Under the pieces are notes generated by a model. It made no database searches. It worked only from the letters and a program-made list of their open reading frames with translations, and was not told the DNA's origin. Position numbers and translations under genes: made by a program. From Dethiothermospora halolimnae (lineage in GTDB: Bacteria > Bacillota > Clostridia > Tissierellales > VENL01), in assembly GCF_037577855.1 (NCBI RefSeq), contig NZ_JBAKFX010000061.1:1-21087 (forward strand): a stretch of 21,087 bases of DNA, given 5' to 3'. This document shows positions 15,018-21,087 of the stretch, piece after piece. The number at the start of each line of letters is the position of its first letter. Within the stretch, counting starts at the first letter, position 1.

Positions 15018-15046
15018 TATATTATTACCTTTCCTTAACATTAAAA

Positions 15047-15094
15047 AAAAGTAAATGATTTTAGAGCCTTAAGGCTCTAAAATCATTTACTTTT
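15047..15094 (+). terminator. Long palindromic terminator after the deacetylase gene
   Basis: A perfect 48-bp palindrome has two 24-bp arms (AAAAGTAAATGATTTTAGAG onward) centred between 15070 and 15071. It lies 29 bp after the stop codon and ends in TTTT. It could act from both sides because A-runs and T-runs flank it. Confidence 0.85.
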
Positions 15095-15137
15095 AAAGTT
15101 ATATATGTTATAATTAGTTATCTATATTTTTTTATAA

Positions 15138-15174
15138 ATAGATTAATTTGTCTTAGGGGGATAAATTAATCTAT
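15138..15174 (+). terminator. Second hairpin between the convergent genes
   Basis: ATAGATTAATTT / AAATTAATCTAT (12-bp arms, 13-nt loop) is followed by CTTTTTTATA on the plus strand. Its right arm covers the last codons and stop of the minus-strand gene at 15166. It may protect each convergent gene from the other's transcription. Confidence 0.6.
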
Positions 15175-15747
15175 CTTTTTTATATCATACACTCCTTCTA
15201 CAAATTTACCAACTTGCCCTCTAGGATTTTCAATTTTATTTGAGTCCCATTTTGTAAATTCCACTAATATGTCATAGAAAGGTGGCTTTATACAATTTTT
15301 AATACACTGATATTTTAAAATAAGTTTCCCAGTTTTACTGTTTTTTAATTCTTCGTATTGATGTTTAGAACTTTCATAGGGAGATGTTAATACTAGTGCC
15401 TCTGTAGGTAAACCTACCATCCAGTCTAAATCATTTTCTTTCACACCTATTAGTATAGCTACTTTCTTAGTCTGTTCTTTAGTTAAAACATCTGTTTTGT
15501 CGATTTTTAATAAATCTATAGCTTCTTTACTTTCCAAAATACTAAATATTTCTTTCGATTTTTCACTACTTAAAAATACTATTTTTTCTACTTTCGAATA
15601 TCCAAGATAATCTTCTCCAACACCTACAGGATACCATGTTCCTCCCTTTGCTGAATTCCATTCAGTATCCTCCATTGCCATTACACTTGTTGATAATCCT
15701 AATATTAACCCTAATACTAATAAAATGCTTAACAGTTTACCTTTCAT
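15166..15747 (-). CDS. Secreted protein of unknown function
   Basis: This 193-aa protein has a standard signal peptide: MKGKLL, a hydrophobic core at 5-20, and the cleavage site VMA before MEDTEW (about residue 24). I do not recognise a domain. The mature part is mixed alpha/beta in appearance. It has two cysteines in QCIKNC (CxxxC) and an N-terminal segment rich in Gly and aromatic residues (KGGTWYPVGVGEDYLGYSKV). There is no lipobox, no anchor and no catalytic motif. The ATG follows AGAGGAGAG. It is convergent with the deacetylase gene and seems monocistronic. A cell-surface or exported role is inferred from the signal peptide only. Confidence 0.8.
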   Translation of the reverse strand: MKGKLLSILLVLGLILGLSTSVMAMEDTEWNSAKGGTWYPVGVGEDYLGYSKVEKIVFLSSEKSKEIFSILESKEAIDLLKIDKTDVLTKEQTKKVAILIGVKENDLDWMVGLPTEALVLTSPYESSKHQYEELKNSKTGKLILKYQCIKNCIKPPFYDILVEFTKWDSNKIENPRGQVGKFVEGVYDIKKID

Positions 15748-15810
15748 TTATATCTCTCCTCTCTTTTTGTATGCTTTTTTATTAACCTCTACCCTCCTTT
15801 ATACATATTA

Positions 15811-15835
15811 AGTAAAAACTTCTTTAGTTTTTACT
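15811..15835. repeat. Perfect hairpin in the leader of the secreted-protein gene
   Basis: AGTAAAAACT-TCTTT-AGTTTTTACT has 10-bp arms and lies about 65 bp upstream of the start codon at 15747. It could be an operator or an mRNA leader hairpin. Confidence 0.4.
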
Positions 15836-15936
15836 ACCTTGATATGATAACATATTTTTCTATTTATGGATAGTCTTTTGGATGTCTTTTACAAATCTTT
15901 AACATTTATATGTTTTTTATTTAATTATGATGTGAA

Positions 15937-16001
15937 TTGTAGTATTCAAAAGGGCAAGTTTGAAACACAAAGTTTCATATTTGCCCTTTTGAATACTACA
16001 A
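15937..16001 (-). terminator. Long hairpin overlapping the asnA stop codon
   Basis: The 21-bp arms TTGTAGTATTCAAAAGGGCAA and their exact complement (15937-15957, 15981-16001) enclose an inner TGAAAC/GTTTCA stem. The right arm contains the asnA stop codon. No long T-run follows on the minus strand apart from the TTTT inside the stem, so termination is likely but not certain. Confidence 0.6.
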
Positions 16002-17006
16002 TATATTAATCCCTATCTCCTTACAACTATCTATCATTTCCTTTGGCCATATGGATGCTTGAACCTCTCCAATATGAGCTTTTTGTAAAAATAACATACA
16101 TATTCTCGATTGTCCTATTCCTCCGCCAATGGTATATGGTAATTTCCCTTCTAACAATAACCTATGAAATTCCTTACTACTTTTTTCATAACAGTTAGCC
16201 ATTTTAAGTTGTTTTTCCAATGCCTTTTCATCTACCCTTATTCCCATAGAGGATAATTCAAGGGCATCTTCTAATATAGGGTTCCAAAATATAATATCAC
16301 CGTTTAATTCCCAGTCGTCATAGTCCGGTGCTCTACCATCATGCTTTTTCCCAGAGGTAAGAGTCTTTCCTATTTTCATTATAAAAACTGCTCCTTTTTT
16401 CTTTGTTATTTCATATTCCCTTTCCTTTGGAGTTAAGTTAGGATACATATCTTCAAGTTCTTGTGTCGTTATAAATGTAATATCATCTGGTAGTATTTTT
16501 TCTAAACCCTTATACTGGTCAGTTATATAGCTTTCTGTTTTTTTAAATACTTTATATAATTTTTCAACTATCTCTTTTAACTTTTCTTCTGTTCTCTCCT
16601 CTTTTTTTATTATCATCTCCCAATCCCATTGGTCAACATATATGGAATGGATATTGTCTAAGTCTTCGTCTCTTCTTATTGCATTCATATCTGTATATAA
16701 TCCCATTCCATTTGTAAAACCATATCTATATAAAGCCATCCTCTTCCATTTAGCTAAGGAGTGAACTATTTCCACATAATTATCATTATCTCCCTTTACA
16801 GTAAACCCTACAGGTCTTTCAACTCCATTTAAATCATCATTTAGCCCAGTTTCCGGCTCCACAAACAATGGAGCTGACACTCTAGTTAAATTAATCTCTT
16901 CAGCTAAAGTCCTTTCAAAATAATCCTTTAACTTCTTTATAGCTATTTCTGTTTCCAATAAATCTAACTCCGTTTTATAGTTTTTGGGTAATATTAATTT
17001 ATCCAT
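15996..17006 (-). CDS. asnA: Aspartate--ammonia ligase (asparagine synthetase A)
   Basis: This 336-aa enzyme of the class II aminoacyl-tRNA synthetase fold makes asparagine from aspartate, ammonia and ATP. Diagnostic stretches are LILPKNYKTELDLLETEIAI at the start, RVSAPLFVEPETGLNDDLNG, VEIVHSLAKWKRMALYRYGF, MNAIRRDEDLDNIHSIYVDQ, then GKKHDGRAPDYDDW and LPYTIGGGIGQSRICMLFL near the end. The start at 17006 follows GGAGGATAATT; the longer frame start 18 bp earlier overlaps the ribosome binding site. It lies 106 bp downstream of pyruvate carboxylase on the same strand, so the two may share a transcript. The gap holds a stem repeat and no recognisable T-box. Confidence 0.96.
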   Translation of the reverse strand: MDKLILPKNYKTELDLLETEIAIKKLKDYFERTLAEEINLTRVSAPLFVEPETGLNDDLNGVERPVGFTVKGDNDNYVEIVHSLAKWKRMALYRYGFTNGMGLYTDMNAIRRDEDLDNIHSIYVDQWDWEMIIKKEERTEEKLKEIVEKLYKVFKKTESYITDQYKGLEKILPDDITFITTQELEDMYPNLTPKEREYEITKKKGAVFIMKIGKTLTSGKKHDGRAPDYDDWELNGDIIFWNPILEDALELSSMGIRVDEKALEKQLKMANCYEKSSKEFHRLLLEGKLPYTIGGGIGQSRICMLFLQKAHIGEVQASIWPKEMIDSCKEIGINIL

Positions 17007-17063
17007 AATTATCCTCCTATGCAATTATCTTTGGTATTTTAAGCACATTTTCACCGAGTAATC

Positions 17064-17096
17064 AGTTGAGGGATTACAAATTCCCCCAACAACCTA
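17064..17096 (+). repeat. Dispersed stem repeat GGGATTACRAAT, copy 2
   Basis: GTTGAGGGATTACAAATTCC continues CCCAACAACCTAT. The outer arms GTTG/CAAC replace GCTG/CAGC of the copy at 8734-8764. It lies between pyruvate carboxylase and asnA. Confidence 0.6.
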
Positions 17097-17112
17097 TATG
17101 GTCAAGGCTTAT

Positions 17113-20100
17113 TTATTCTAAAACTATTAAAAGTTCCCCTGACTTAACCTGTTGCCCTTCACTAACAATTATAGACTTTACAATTCCATCCCCATTGGCA
17201 GTTATATTAGTCTCCATTTTCATAGCCTCTATAACAGCTAAAGTTTGATTTTTCTCAACCTTTTCTCCCTCTTTTACAGTAATAGAAGCCACATTTCCTG
17301 GAACACTTGCACCTATTTCCATATCATTTTCTGGATCTGCTATTTTAGTTACTACCCTTTCTACTTTACTATGACTCCCCTTATCTTCAACCTTAATTTC
17401 CCTTCTATTTCCATTCACTTCAAATATTACTTTTCTATTCCCTTCTTCATCTATTTTTCCTATTTCTAATAGTTTAATAACCAATGTTTTCCCTTTTTCT
17501 ATTTCTATTTCACAGGTTTCTCCTTCAAACAGTCCATGGAAAAATACATCACTTCCCATATTACTTAAATCACCATATCTTTTAGTATGTTTTAAATATT
17601 CTTCAAATACTTTAGGATATAATGAGTAACTTAATATATCTTTCTTATCAACATCTATATGATGCTTTTCTTTTAAATCTTTTTCTATTTTCTCAAAGTT
17701 TTCAGGTTCTAGTAATTCTCCAGGTCTACAGGTTATAGGTTCCTCTCCTTTTAAAACTAACTTCTGTAATCTTTTATTAAAACCACCAGATGGCTGACCC
17801 ATCATTCCTTTAAAAAAGGATACTACTGAATCGGGAAATGCCATACCTTTACCTTTGTCATATATATTCTCAGAAGTTAAGTTATTTTGGACCATAAATA
17901 TTGCCATATCTCCCACCACCTTAGATGATGGAGTCACCTTTATTATATCCCCTAGCATATGATTTACTTCCCTATACATTTCCTTTACCTCATTAAATTT
18001 ATGTCCTAATCCAAAGCTTTCCACTTGAGGTTTAAGATTTGAGTATTGTCCACCTGGTAATTCATATTTATATATTTCTGCTGTTGCAGATTTTAAGTCA
18101 GATTCAAATTTGCTATAGACAGGTCTAACCGAATCCCAATAATTAGATATTTTTTGTATATTGTCAAGGTCAATACCTGTGCTCAACTCTGTATTTTCAA
18201 GGGCCGCAACCACTGAGTCCAATGATGGTTGACTTGTTAAGCCTGACATACTACTAAAGGCTGTATCCACTATATCCACTCCAGCATTTGCTGCCATTAA
18301 AATAGTAGCAACACCATTACCACTGGTATCATGGGTATGAAGATGTATAGGTATTGAAATTTCATCTTTTAATGCTTTTATAAGTTTATGGGCTGCATAG
18401 GGCTTTAATAATGCTGCCATATCCTTTATCCCTAATATATGAGCTCCCATTTTTTCAATTTCCCTTGCCATCTTTACATAATATTTTAATGTGTATTTAT
18501 CTCTAGTTTCATCTAAAATATCTCCTGTATAGCATATACATGCCTCTGCTACTTTTCCCGTTTTTAATACTTCATCTATAGATACTTCCATTCCCTTTAT
18601 CCAGTTTAGGGAATCAAATATTCTAAATACATCTATTCCACTATTTGCTGACTCCTTAATAAATTCCCTTATTACATTATCAGGATAGTTTTTATATCCT
18701 ACACCATTTGAACCCCTTATAAGCATTTGAAGTAAAATATTGGGGATTCTTTTCCTTAAACCTTCTAACCTTTTCCATGGGGACTCCTTTAAGAACCTAT
18801 AGGCTACATCGAAGGTTGCTCCTCCCCAAACTTCCATTGAAAATAACTCTTTTGCTAAGTGGGAAGTGGCTTTTGCTATTTTAGTCATATCCCTAGTTCT
18901 CATCCTAGTGGCCATAAGGGATTGATGGGCATCCCTCATTGTGGTGTCTGTTAATAGTAGTTTTTTGTTATTATTTATCCATCTAATTAAGCCGTCGGTT
19001 CCTTGTTCATCTAGTATTTGTTTACTTCCCTTCAAATCAATAGATTGATCTATATCAGGTACCATAGGAACATCAAAATCTTTCTTTTCTCCTTTAGTTT
19101 CATTTACTACCTTTTCCCCTATATATTTAAGGACTCCTATTTCTTTATCAGTTTTAGGTCTTATGTCAACAAGTTCTGGGTGAAAATCAATGAATTTTGT
19201 ATGACATATCCCCCTTAAGAAATCATCATGATTTAAAACATTAATCAAAAATGCTGAATTAGTTTTAACACCTTTTATCTTGGTCTCTTTTATTGCTCTA
19301 GTACTTTTTCTTATTGCATCATGAAAATCTCTAGCCCACGAGGTTATTTTCACCAATAAACTATCATAGTATGGACTTATGATAGAGCCAGTGAACCCAT
19401 TACCTCCATCTAATCTGATTCCAAAACCTGAAGCTGTTCTATATATGTCAAGCTTTCCTGTTTGGGGCATAAAATTATTTACTGGATCCTCAGTAGTTAT
19501 TCTACACTGAATTGAATAGCCATTTACTTTTATACTATCCTGAGACTTTATCCCTATTTCCTCTGAATCAAGGGAATAACCTTGAGCTACTAATATTTGC
19601 TTTTGAACTATATCTACTCCTGTAACCATTTCAGTTACTGTATGCTCAACTTGTATTCTTGGATTCATTTCTATAAAATAATGATTCCCATTCTTATCTA
19701 CTAAAAATTCTATAGTTCCTGCATTCTCATAATTAACTGTTTTAGCTATTTTTAAAGCATCATTACAAATCTCTTCTCTTTTCCCTTTTGATAAGGCTAT
19801 GGAAGGTGTAAACTCTATAAGTTTCTGATGTCTTCTCTGTATAGAACAATCTCTTTCATATAGATGCACCACATTACCATATTTATCCCCTAATATTTGT
19901 ACCTCTATATGTTTTGGTTTCTCAAGATATTTTTCTATAAAAACATCATCTATTCCAAAGGCTTTTTTAGCTTCACTTTTTGCACTTTTTAGTTCTTCTA
20001 AGAGTTTTTCTTCACTTCTTACTATTCTCATTCCCCTTCCTCCACCACCAGAGGATGCCTTTAACATTATGGGATATCCACTTTTCCTTGCAAACTTTAT

Positions 20101-20544
20101 CGCTTCTTCTTCTGTTTTTATGGGTTTTTCACTGCCTGGAATAGTAGGTACATAGGCCTCTTTAGCCACCACTTTAGACTTTATTTTATCTCCTAATTTA
20201 TCCATCATTTCATGGGTGGGACCTATAAATGTAATACCTGCCTCTTGACATTTTCTAGATAACTCAGAACTTTCAGATAAAAAACCATATCCAGGATGTA
20301 TTGCATCTACACCTTTCTTTAAAGCTAATTTAATAATTTCATCTATACTTAGATAAGCTTCCACCGGTCCCTTATTTTTTCCTATAAGATATGATTCGTC
20401 TGCTTTAGTCCTAAATAATGAACACTTATCCTCTTCTGAGTATATTGCCACAGTTCTAATACCCAACTCATGACATGCTCTAAAAATTCTAATGGCTATT
20501 TCTCCTCTATTGGCCACTAAAGCCCGTTTAAATTTTTTTATCAT
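17113..20544 (-). CDS. pyc: Pyruvate carboxylase
   Basis: This 1143-aa single-chain enzyme carboxylates pyruvate to oxaloacetate with ATP and bicarbonate. In order: a biotin carboxylase domain (1-450) with LVANRGEIAIRIFRACHELG, the glycine-rich ATP loop ASSGGGGRGMRIV and IEMNPRIQVEHTVTE; a carboxyltransferase domain (about 530-800) with TDTTMRDAHQSLMATRMRT and IHLHTHDTSGNGVAT; the PC-type allosteric/tetramerisation region; and a C-terminal biotinyl domain with EAMKMETNI, biotin on Lys1109. Length is normal. The start at 20544 has GGAGGGG upstream; an in-frame start 33 bp earlier does not. It feeds the TCA branch and aspartate, which the adjacent AsnA converts to asparagine. Confidence 0.97.
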   Translation of the reverse strand: MIKKFKRALVANRGEIAIRIFRACHELGIRTVAIYSEEDKCSLFRTKADESYLIGKNKGPVEAYLSIDEIIKLALKKGVDAIHPGYGFLSESSELSRKCQEAGITFIGPTHEMMDKLGDKIKSKVVAKEAYVPTIPGSEKPIKTEEEAIKFARKSGYPIMLKASSGGGGRGMRIVRSEEKLLEELKSAKSEAKKAFGIDDVFIEKYLEKPKHIEVQILGDKYGNVVHLYERDCSIQRRHQKLIEFTPSIALSKGKREEICNDALKIAKTVNYENAGTIEFLVDKNGNHYFIEMNPRIQVEHTVTEMVTGVDIVQKQILVAQGYSLDSEEIGIKSQDSIKVNGYSIQCRITTEDPVNNFMPQTGKLDIYRTASGFGIRLDGGNGFTGSIISPYYDSLLVKITSWARDFHDAIRKSTRAIKETKIKGVKTNSAFLINVLNHDDFLRGICHTKFIDFHPELVDIRPKTDKEIGVLKYIGEKVVNETKGEKKDFDVPMVPDIDQSIDLKGSKQILDEQGTDGLIRWINNNKKLLLTDTTMRDAHQSLMATRMRTRDMTKIAKATSHLAKELFSMEVWGGATFDVAYRFLKESPWKRLEGLRKRIPNILLQMLIRGSNGVGYKNYPDNVIREFIKESANSGIDVFRIFDSLNWIKGMEVSIDEVLKTGKVAEACICYTGDILDETRDKYTLKYYVKMAREIEKMGAHILGIKDMAALLKPYAAHKLIKALKDEISIPIHLHTHDTSGNGVATILMAANAGVDIVDTAFSSMSGLTSQPSLDSVVAALENTELSTGIDLDNIQKISNYWDSVRPVYSKFESDLKSATAEIYKYELPGGQYSNLKPQVESFGLGHKFNEVKEMYREVNHMLGDIIKVTPSSKVVGDMAIFMVQNNLTSENIYDKGKGMAFPDSVVSFFKGMMGQPSGGFNKRLQKLVLKGEEPITCRPGELLEPENFEKIEKDLKEKHHIDVDKKDILSYSLYPKVFEEYLKHTKRYGDLSNMGSDVFFHGLFEGETCEIEIEKGKTLVIKLLEIGKIDEEGNRKVIFEVNGNRREIKVEDKGSHSKVERVVTKIADPENDMEIGASVPGNVASITVKEGEKVEKNQTLAVIEAMKMETNITANGDGIVKSIIVSEGQQVKSGELLIVLE

Positions 20545-20640
20545 TATTTCCCCTCCTCTACTTAATAGGTTTTCCATCTTACATCTGTATATTAATACTA
20601 TTATTATTATATTTATTTGTATTTGTTACAATTTTATAAT

Positions 20641-20669
20641 ATTTTATAATACTTTTTAATTGTTATCAA
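20641..20669 (-). promoter_or_regulatory. pyc promoter
   Basis: On the minus strand, TTGATA (20664-20669) and TAAAAT (20641-20646) have 17-bp spacing, about 97 bp upstream of the ATG. The leader is very AT-rich and shows no clear riboswitch. Confidence 0.55.
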
Positions 20670-20884
20670 CCTTTATTTTTTTCTTGAATTGCTAGGAAAA
20701 TGTTTTCACGGTTCAATTTATAATATTTTATAATTATGCATTTTATTTATTTCTCTACAACCTTATAACTGTATATTAATAGTAAAATATATATTATAAG
20801 AAAATGGAGATAAATTTTTAAAAAATAAATAATAGTTAAAGGATTCTATAGACTAATAAAGAAGTATATTTTATAGAAATATAG
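20670..20884. other. AT-rich gap between pyc and the right end element
   Basis: Very AT-rich noncoding DNA with no open frame. CTGTATATTAATA occurs at about 20585 and again near 20767, and TTTATAATATTTTATAAT occurs twice, so small direct repeats are present. Nothing else could be supported. Confidence 0.4.
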
Positions 20885-21087
20885 AGGAGGATTAAGCTGC
20901 TTTGATTATATAGTGTTAAACTATATCAAATACCATTAAATAGTTTAGCATTGTATTTGGGGTTGTGATAAAATTAGACATAGGGAGTTGATTTTTATGT
21001 CTAAAAAATTACTAAATCAAAAGCAAGCATGTGAATATTTAAATATTTCTAGGAGTACAATCTTAAGATGGGAAGACAATGGAGTAA
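20885..21087 (+). mobile_element. Right copy of the inverted end repeat (probable IS end, partial)
   Basis: Positions 20885-21067 match the reverse complement of 1-183 without gaps, at about 97% identity. The match ends to the left at AGGAGG. The leader carries the same two inverted repeats as the left copy. In the second hairpin an A-to-G difference keeps pairing as a G-T wobble. The element continues beyond the window. Confidence 0.75.
20997..21087 (+). CDS. HTH DNA-binding protein, N-terminus only (runs off the window)
   Basis: The ATG at 20997 follows GGGAG. Thirty codons are visible: MSKKLLNQKQACEYLNISRS followed by TILRWEDNGV. The helix-turn-helix ending in RWE and a following Gly is typical of MerR-like/HTH_17 domains of excisionases and IS607-family TnpA resolvases. 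The first 22 residues equal the protein at 1-71. With the rest outside the window, its identity as a transposase is an inference. Confidence 0.65.
   Translation, partial: MSKKLLNQKQACEYLNISRSTILRWEDNGV

Noticed and set aside
17007..17112. A possible T-box leader upstream of asnA
   Set aside because: The region is too short and lacks the conserved T-box sequence and specifier stem; the hairpin there belongs to a dispersed repeat.
20805..20822. A short ORF starting ATGGAGATAAAT
   Set aside because: It stops after five codons and has no ribosome binding site.

Overview
This is about 21 kb of AT-rich DNA (roughly 30% GC by eye). The coding style is that of an anaerobic, endospore-forming Firmicute, probably Clostridia or a Tissierellia-like lineage. 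Support comes from GerA-type spore germination genes, strong GGAGG ribosome binding sites, some GTG/TTG starts, long stem terminators and a single-chain pyruvate carboxylase. No rRNA, tRNA or CRISPR array was seen. Species cannot be named from the sequence.

Both window ends lie inside the same element. Bases 1-183 are an inverted, gapless, about 97% identical copy of 20885-21067. Each copy holds the start of an HTH protein reading out of the window, so the fragment is bracketed by two outward-facing copies of a probable insertion sequence.

From left to right: (1) 309-3100, a minus-strand redox module of a MarR-type regulator with an in-frame UGA near its N-terminus, an AhpD-like CxxC protein, and a dihydrolipoyl dehydrogenase with its own lipoyl domain; its promoters are wrapped in striking palindromes. 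(2) 3135-6796, a germinant receptor operon in the order gerAB-gerAC-gerAA. (3) 7034-8507, a TetR regulator and a MATE transporter that has lost about 190 internal residues; the two share an operator-like site. (4) 8508-8908, a noncoding tract packed with hairpins. (5) 8909-9932, a PadR regulator with a HAAS/VanZ membrane protein. (6) 10084-11351, a plus-strand M29 aminopeptidase with a clear terminator. (7) 11632-13706, D-Ala-D-Ala ligase and an NfsA-type nitroreductase, each flanked by repeats. (8) 14046-15747, a convergent pair: a membrane-anchored polysaccharide deacetylase and an unrecognised secreted protein. (9) 15996-20544, asparagine synthetase AsnA downstream of pyruvate carboxylase, which fits an oxaloacetate-to-aspartate-to-asparagine route.

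The strongest leads are the UGA codon in the MarR gene, which sits at a position comparable to the OhrR sensor cysteine and is followed by a 9-bp stem, and the MarR/AhpD/lipoyl-Lpd module as a self-contained thiol redox system. Next come the paired insertion sequences at the ends and the hairpin families in the intergenic regions, one of which shows a compensatory base change between two copies.
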